64,000 nt of DNA from Mimachlamys varia (lineage: Eukaryota; Mollusca; Bivalvia; Pectinida; Pectinidae). The stretch spans positions 37,453,426 through 37,517,425 of the forward strand of contig OX392534.1 of the NCBI GenBank assembly GCA_947623455.1, in the 5' to 3' direction. The notes beneath the pieces are model-generated. The model did not search any database. It saw only the letters and a program-made list of their open reading frames with translations, and was not told the DNA's origin. A program made the translations under genes and the position numbers. This document shows positions 57,905 through 64,000 of the stretch, piece after piece; position 1 is the stretch's first letter, and each line of letters opens with the position of its first letter.

Positions 57905-58840
57905 CCCCAGTTCTCACTATGAGGACTTGCTATTTACTCGGATGTGATCTAGATTTGCATGGCGAGTGTCGTCGAAAAGCAGAAGACGCTTACTCCACCG
58001 AAACACGTGGTAGTATTCTCTTCCATTTTTAAAAGACTTCATGTAAATCGTTTGTTTAATTTTTCTAATTTTTGTTTGGATTATAGTTTTGTTGTTCTTT
58101 TTGTGTAGTAAAGTGTCATCACATGGTTCTTTCTTTATTTCGGCGGTTGGCACATTAATCGAAGCGTTACCTGGTTACCTAAGTTAAAACCGAAAGTTAA
58201 ACTCTTGGAGTGGCATTAACGGGATGTGGATTTTGAAAAGCTCAAAAGATCTTCTGATCAGTCTTGGGCAACCCCTTCTCAAAAATGTTTCGTCTATCAA
58301 AAAGTTTCCACCCTGAACACTATCATACAACATACCAAACTGAAATAAAGTCTTCGGTCTCTCGTTACGAGAGCTTTCTTTTCCAAGAAAGGTGGACGAC
58401 GATGCAAATGCATGGTTGCGATTTATTTTTGTACTTGTACTTTGTGAAAAACACAACAAAAGCTAGGATGAAATATACTGAGGAAGATATAGTACGATTT
58501 TGAATGAATTCCTGGTTGACGAGTTCGGAGGAAGGATTTTCCAACTAACTGTGTCCCACTTTGGCTGAATATATGTCGATGGGCTTATCGGGACGAGTAA
58601 AAACAACCTTGCCAAATCTTTTTATTTCACTTTCAGATATCGACGATGTGTTGTCTATAAACAATAAAACGTTTAATAGAGATTTATGACACAACAAAAT
58701 TTCCTACATCAGCTTCATACCTCGATCTTTACTTCAAAACAATTAGAGAATACCGAAGCGGTAACAAGATCCTTATCTGACCTCAAAATCGATCATGCTA
58801 TGGACAAAATACGAACAAACGAAAGATTTACATCTTGACA
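57905..58840 (+). mobile_element. RT element debris downstream of copy 4
   Basis: A tail copy at 57905-58110 (gaagacgcttactccaccga). At 58605-58740 a plus-strand RT fragment reads LAKSFYF, then after a frame break IDDVLSINNKTF, followed by sequence matching the SASYLDLY block. A reversed tail fragment lies at 58745-58840. The part 58110-58600 has open frames on both strands but no domain that I recognise. Confidence 0.6.
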
Positions 58841-59184
58841 TTGCATAATTGCGTGTTTCTCCTGTAAGTTTTTGAACCCCCCCCCCAAGATCTCCTACAG
58901 ATTTCAACCGATACCATTCAAATTAGGTTGATTTAATCATTGTGCCATGAAATTGCATTTAATGAATGGCAGTTGATTCGACAATATCTATAAGTTATGG
59001 CCCTTGAGGGTCTTATTATCTGATTTCCCACGTGTATTTTTTGGTGAATTATTTGTTTTGTATTTTCTTCAAATCTTCTCGAATTTGGTATAATTATAGA
59101 AAGAAGGAACAGTGTTCAACATTTTACCGGTTTTGTTGTCGTGATACATCTTTTCGGTAACAGCTAGAATAGTTGTTGCCAATT
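58841..59184. other. Unassigned spacer before the 46-bp satellite
   Basis: A short poly-C run at 58878-58886. Ends with ttgttgccaattatgggcat at 59174-59193, a word that recurs at the right edge of the window. Confidence 0.4.
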
Positions 59185-61368
59185 ATGGGCATTGGAGAGT
59201 TAGTTATTATGTCGTACTAAGTTTGACTACGGTCCTTATAGATATGGAGTTAGTATGTTGTACTAAGTTTAACTTCGGTCTTTATAGATATGGAGGCAGT
59301 ATGTCGTACTAAGTTTAACTACGGTCTGTATAGATATGGAGTTAGTATGTTGTACTAAGTTTAACTTCGGTCCTTATAGATATGGAGTCAGTATGTTGTA
59401 CTAAGTTTAACTACGGTCCTTATAGATATGGAGTTATTATGTTGTACTAAGTTTAACTTCGGTCTGTATAGATATGGAGTTATTATGTTGTACTAAGTTT
59501 AACTTCGGTCCTTATAGATATGGAGTTAGTATGTTGTACGAAGTTTAACTTCGGTCCTTATAGATATGGAGTTATTATGTTGTACTAAGTTTAACTTCGG
59601 TCCTTATAGATATGGAGTCAGAATGTTGTACTAAGTTTAACTACAGTCCTTATAGATATGGAGTCAGTATGTTGTACTAAGTTTAACTACGGTCCTTATA
59701 GATATGGAGTTAGTATGATGTATAAGTTTAACTACGGTCTGTATAGATATGGAGTCAGTATGTTGTACTAAGTTTAACTACGGTCCTTACAGATATGGAG
59801 TTATTATGTTGTACTAGTTTAACTTCGGTCCTTATACATATGGAGTTAGTATGTTGTACTAAGTTTAACTTCAGTCTTTATAGATATGGAGTTAGTATGT
59901 CGTACTAAGTTAAACTACGGTCTGTATAGATATGGAGTACGTATGTTGTACTAAGTTTAACTTCGGTCCTTATAGATATGGAGTCAGTATGTTGTACTAA
60001 GTTTAACTACGGTCCTTATAGATATGGAGTTAGTATGTCGTACTAAGTTAAACTACGGTCCTTATAGATATGGAGTTATTATGTTGTACTAGTTTAACTT
60101 CGGTCCTTATACATATGGAGTTAGTATGTTGTACGAAGTTTAACTTCGGTCCTTATAGATATGGAGTTATTATGTTGTACTAAGTTTAACTTCGGTCCTT
60201 ACAGATATGGAGTCAGAATGTTGTACTAAGTTTAACTACAGTCCTTATAGATATGGAGTCAGTATGTTGTACTAAGTTTAACTACGGTCCTTATAGATAT
60301 GGAGTTAGTATGATGTATAAGTTTAACTACAGTCCTTATAGATATGGGGTTAGTATGTCGTACTAAGTTTAACTACGGTCCTTATAGATATGGAGTTATT
60401 ATGTTGTACTAGTTTAACTTCGGTCCTTATACATATGGAGTTAGTATGTTGTACGAAGTTTAACTTCGGTCCTTATAGATATGGAGTTATTATGTTGTAC
60501 TAAGTTTAACTTCGGTCCTTATAGATATGGAGTCAGAATGTTGTACTAAGTTTAACTACAGTCCTTATAGATATGGAGTCAGTATGTTGTACTAAGTTTA
60601 ACTACGGTCCTTATAGATATGGAGTTAGTATGATGTATAAGTTTAACTACGGTCTGTATAGATATGGAGTCAGTATGTTGTACTAAGTTTAACTACGGTC
60701 CTTATAGATATGGAGTTATTATGTTGTACTAGTTTAACTTCGGTCCTTATACATATGGAGTTAGTATGTTGTACTAAGTTTAACTTCAGTCTTTATAGAT
60801 ATGGAGTTAGTATGTCGTACTAAGTTAAACTACGGTCTGTATAGATATGGAGTACGTATGTTGTACTAAGTTTAACTTCGGTCCTTATAGATATGGAGTC
60901 AGTATGTTGTACTAAGTTTAACTACGGTCCTTATAGATATGGAGTTAGTATGTCGTACTAAGTTAAACTACAGTCCTTATAGATATGGAGTTAGTATGTT
61001 GTACTAAGTTTAACTTCGGTCCTTATAGATATGGAGTTAGTATGTCGTACTAAGTTAAACTACGGTCCTTATAGATATGGAGTTAGTATGTTGTACTAAG
61101 TTTAACTTCGGTCCTTATAGATATGGAGTTAGTATGTCGTACTAAGTTTAACTACGGTCCTTATAGATATGGAGTTAGTATGTCGTACTAAGTTAAACTA
61201 CGGTCTGTATAGATATGGAGTTAGTATGTCGTACTAAGTTAAACTTCGGTCTGTATAGATATGGAGTTAGTATGTCGTACTAAGTTAAACTACGGTCTGT
61301 ATAGATATGGAGTACGTATGTTGTACTAAGTTTAACTTCGGTCCTTATAGATATGGAGTTATTATGTC
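59185..61368. repeat. 46-bp satellite array
   Basis: About 47 head-to-tail units of 46 bp containing gttgtactaagtttaactac and ggtccttatagatatggagt. Variant units (gatgtataagttt, tgtactagttt, acatatgg, gagtacgtatg) recur in the same order, so there is a higher-order structure: a block at about 59710-59945 is repeated at about 60620-60855, and one at about 60084-60340 at about 60395-60650. No long reading frame. Confidence 0.95.
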
Positions 61369-61439
61369 ATACTATGATGTCCATGCTAGTAGATATTAAG
61401 GTATACTATGATCCTTAATGACAAAGCGTTAGTATGTAT
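61369..61439. other. Junction between the two satellites
   Basis: About 70 bp of diverged sequence (gtccatgctagtagatatta, ggtatactatgatccttaat) that contains hints of both repeat units. Confidence 0.6.
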
Positions 61440-62948
61440 ATATTGTCATGCTACGATCCTCACTCATCAAGAGTAAGTCATTGTACGATCCTCACTCAAC
61501 AAGAGTAAGTCATGCTACGATCCTCACTGAACAGGGGGTAGTCATGCTACGATCCTCACTGAACAGGGGGTAGTCATGCTACGATCCTCACTGAACAGGG
61601 GGTAGTCATGCTACGATCCTCACTGAACAGGGGGTAGTCATGCTACGATCCTCACTGAACAGGGGGTAGTCATGCTACGATCCTCACTGAACAGGGGGTA
61701 GTCATGCTACGATCCTCACTGAACAGGGGGTAGTCATGCTACGATCCTCACTGAACAGGGGGTAGTCATGCTACGATCCTCACTCAACAGGAGGTAGTCA
61801 TGCTACGATCCTCACTCAACAAGAGTTGATCATGCTACGATCCTCACTGAACAGGAGGTAGTCATGCTACGATCCTCACTGAACAGGATGTAGTCATGCT
61901 ACGATCCTCACTGAACAGGATGTAGTCATGCTACGATCCTCACTGAACAGGAGGTAGTCATGCTACAATCCTCACTGAACAGGAAGAAGTCATGCTACGA
62001 TCCTCACTCAACAAGAGGTAGTCATGCTACGATCCTCACTGAACAGGAAGTAGTCACGATCCTCACTCAACAAGAGGTAGTCATGCTACGATCCTCGCTG
62101 AACAGGAGGTAGTCACGATCCTCACTCAACAGGAGTTAGTCATGCTACGATCCTCACTGAACAGGGGGTAGTCATGCTACGATCCTCACTCAACAGGAGG
62201 TAGTCATGCTACGATCCTCACTCAACAAGAGTTGATCATGATACGATCCTCACTGAACAGGAGGTAGCCATGCTACGATCCTCACTGAACAGGATGTAGT
62301 CATGCTACGATCCTCACTGAACAGGATGTAGTCATGCTACGATCCTCACTGAACAGGAGGTAATCATGCTACGATCCTCACTGAACAGGAGGTAATCATG
62401 CTACGATCCTCACTGAACATGAGTAAATCATGCTACAATCCTCACTGAATAGGAGGTAATCATGCTACGATCCTCACTGAACAGGAGTTAATCATGTTAC
62501 AATCCTCACTGAACAGGAGGCAATCATCCCACGATCCTCACTGAACAGGAGTTAATCATGCTACGATCCTCACTGAACAGGAGTTAATCATGCTACGATC
62601 CTCACTCAACAGCAGGTAGTCATGCTACGATCCTCACTGAACAGGAGTTAATCATGCTACGATCCTCACTGAACAGGAGGCAATCATCCCACGATCCTCA
62701 CTCAACAGGAGTTAATCATGCTACGATCCTCACTCAACAGCAGGTAGTCATGCTACGATCCTCACTGAACAGGAGTTAATCATGCTACGATCCTCACTGA
62801 ACAGGAGTTAATCATGCTACGATCCTCACTCAACAGCAGGTAGTCATGCTACGATCCTCACTGAACAGGAGTTAATCATGCTACGATCCTCACTCAACAG
62901 GAGTTTATCATGCTACAATCCTCACTCAACAAGAGTTGGTCATGCTGC
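61440..62948. repeat. 32-bp satellite array
   Basis: About 47 units of 32 bp with catgctacgatcctcactga and acaggnggtagt. A run of near-identical units (61515-61770) contrasts with more variable units to the right. Some units lack catgcta (for example near 62055 and 62113). Higher-order repeats are visible: the ggggg, gaggtagt, caagagttgatcat and gatgtagt unit series occurs at 61740-61945 and again at 62165-62335. Confidence 0.95.
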
Positions 62949-64000
62949 GATAATATTTAACTGATGAAATGAAAACAAACTTGTAAAACAATTCCATAAA
63001 AGTAATATATGAGTCATTTGTTTTATTTTACCCACATAACAGATTCTGTGACACAGAATGAACTAGAAATGGCCATTCATACATATTCATGAATGCACTT
63101 CCATTAAATTCATTATAACAATACAATTCCTTTTGTTATATTCTTAAATAAGAATCTAAAACACATTTGACATATTTCTCATGACTGGCATTTTATAAAG
63201 TGTATAATATTTCAATTGGAGCTCCACCTAAGGCTTACATGATTTTAGCCGATATATTTTATTAATCTTAATGTACAAATTGTCTTTATGCACTATGTGC
63301 AAAAAATAAAATGCTTGAAAATGTAACTTCATTGCTATTTTCAATAACATTTGTATGTTGAATTTCATCATGATTTTATTATTTTGCTGATCACTTTGCA
63401 CTTCGCTTAATGCCCTCCTCTTTCCCTTTACAAAGGCAAAACATAAAACTTTGTACAAACATAGAACATTAAAACAACCATACAGTTTGTTGTGGTCAGA
63501 ACATGTAATGAGGTCATAAAGAGATCTACACAAGAGATTCTGAGATGGACACTTGACAGAAATTGCTGATTGGCATAACATTTCAATATATATACATGCT
63601 ATTTAACGTTGGAGAAATGTTTTCATCCGGATTACGAGATTTCCGGATTACTGATTTCCGGATAAACGGTGTTCGACAGTACACCACCCCTTGTCTTCAT
63701 GACACATACTTGTGTACCAAAACAATTTTGTTACCAAAAACATTAATACTAAAACATGGTTAAAACCTATCTTGAACACATATCTCACATAACCTAGTCG
63801 TTTTTGCTGTAAATGGTCCTGAACTGCGGCATTACTCCAGTGCCCACCAGTAAAATATCTAAAATTTAACCAAATGTCTAGCAATCTGAACTGATGCTGG
63901 GACATTTTCCCCTTGTGACAGTTAAAATTGTCACGGTTATTTTCATCAGAGCTGTATCTATGGAGGCTAGGACATAGCTGTTGCCAATTATGGGCATTGG
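62949..64000. other. Unassigned sequence at the right edge
   Basis: No gene recognised; the 117-codon minus-strand frame at 63228-63581 has no domain. The window ends on gttgccaattatgggcattg, the word that precedes the 46-bp array at 59174-59195, so a further array may begin just outside. Confidence 0.45.

Noticed and set aside
61440..62948. CRISPR-like array
   Set aside because: Units are directly contiguous with no unique spacers, in a eukaryotic context with introns. It is a satellite.
63228..63581. 117-codon minus-strand frame
   Set aside because: No domain or homologous copy; AT-rich chance frame.

Overview
The window is AT-rich, intron-bearing animal DNA, most likely from a bivalve mollusc. 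The basis for this is a vertebrate-like NF-YB gene with small exons, plus repeat types I know from bivalves: a pearl/HINE-type element with an internal 145-bp tandem array, an ACGG tract and a terminal hairpin, several tRNA-derived SINEs, and large satellites. The species cannot be fixed from the sequence.

Layout. 1-4.7 kb: a 54-bp minisatellite, then a long pearl/HINE-like element. 4.7-9.6 kb: MITE- and SINE-rich DNA. 9.7-14.7 kb: a complete NF-YB gene (+ strand, eight coding exons, predicted 197 aa) with a U12-type intron and a tandemly amplified exon end/splice donor. 14.7-21.3 kb: NF-YB downstream region, a local duplication and a second HINE-like element. 21.3-23.1 kb: a two-exon gene for a 139-aa single-death-domain protein (- strand). 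23-31 kb: MITEs, fold-back elements, a 63-bp tandem repeat and a broken reverse-transcriptase element. 32-57.7 kb: the most interesting part, a cluster of four related genes. 59-63 kb: two satellites, with 46-bp and 32-bp units. The last kb is unassigned.

The 32-58 kb cluster. Each gene encodes a secreted prepro-protein: a signal peptide, a short charged propeptide ending in KR, a Gly/Ala-rich hydrophobic segment and a His-rich linker on one exon, then on a second exon a Cys-rich domain of two six-cysteine modules, each ending C-x5-CC. This exon layout and order of parts resemble bivalve big defensins, although spacing, charge and sequence do not match them closely and the family is not recognised. 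The genes lie as two head-to-head pairs (- at 34 kb with + at 38 kb; - at 53 kb with + at 54 kb), each with a TATATAAAG promoter and an upstream first exon. In the two + copies a terminal exon with an AATAAA signal is conserved, and splicing to it creates the stop codon, removing a thirteenth cysteine. Relics of one reverse-transcriptase element lie downstream of every copy in the same orientation, so gene and relic probably duplicated together. One copy carries a 48-bp minisatellite expansion inside its hydrophobic segment; another seems to have a decayed spare exon and a start codon moved into exon 1.

All gene models come from reading splice sites by eye. No alignment, expression data or database search was available.
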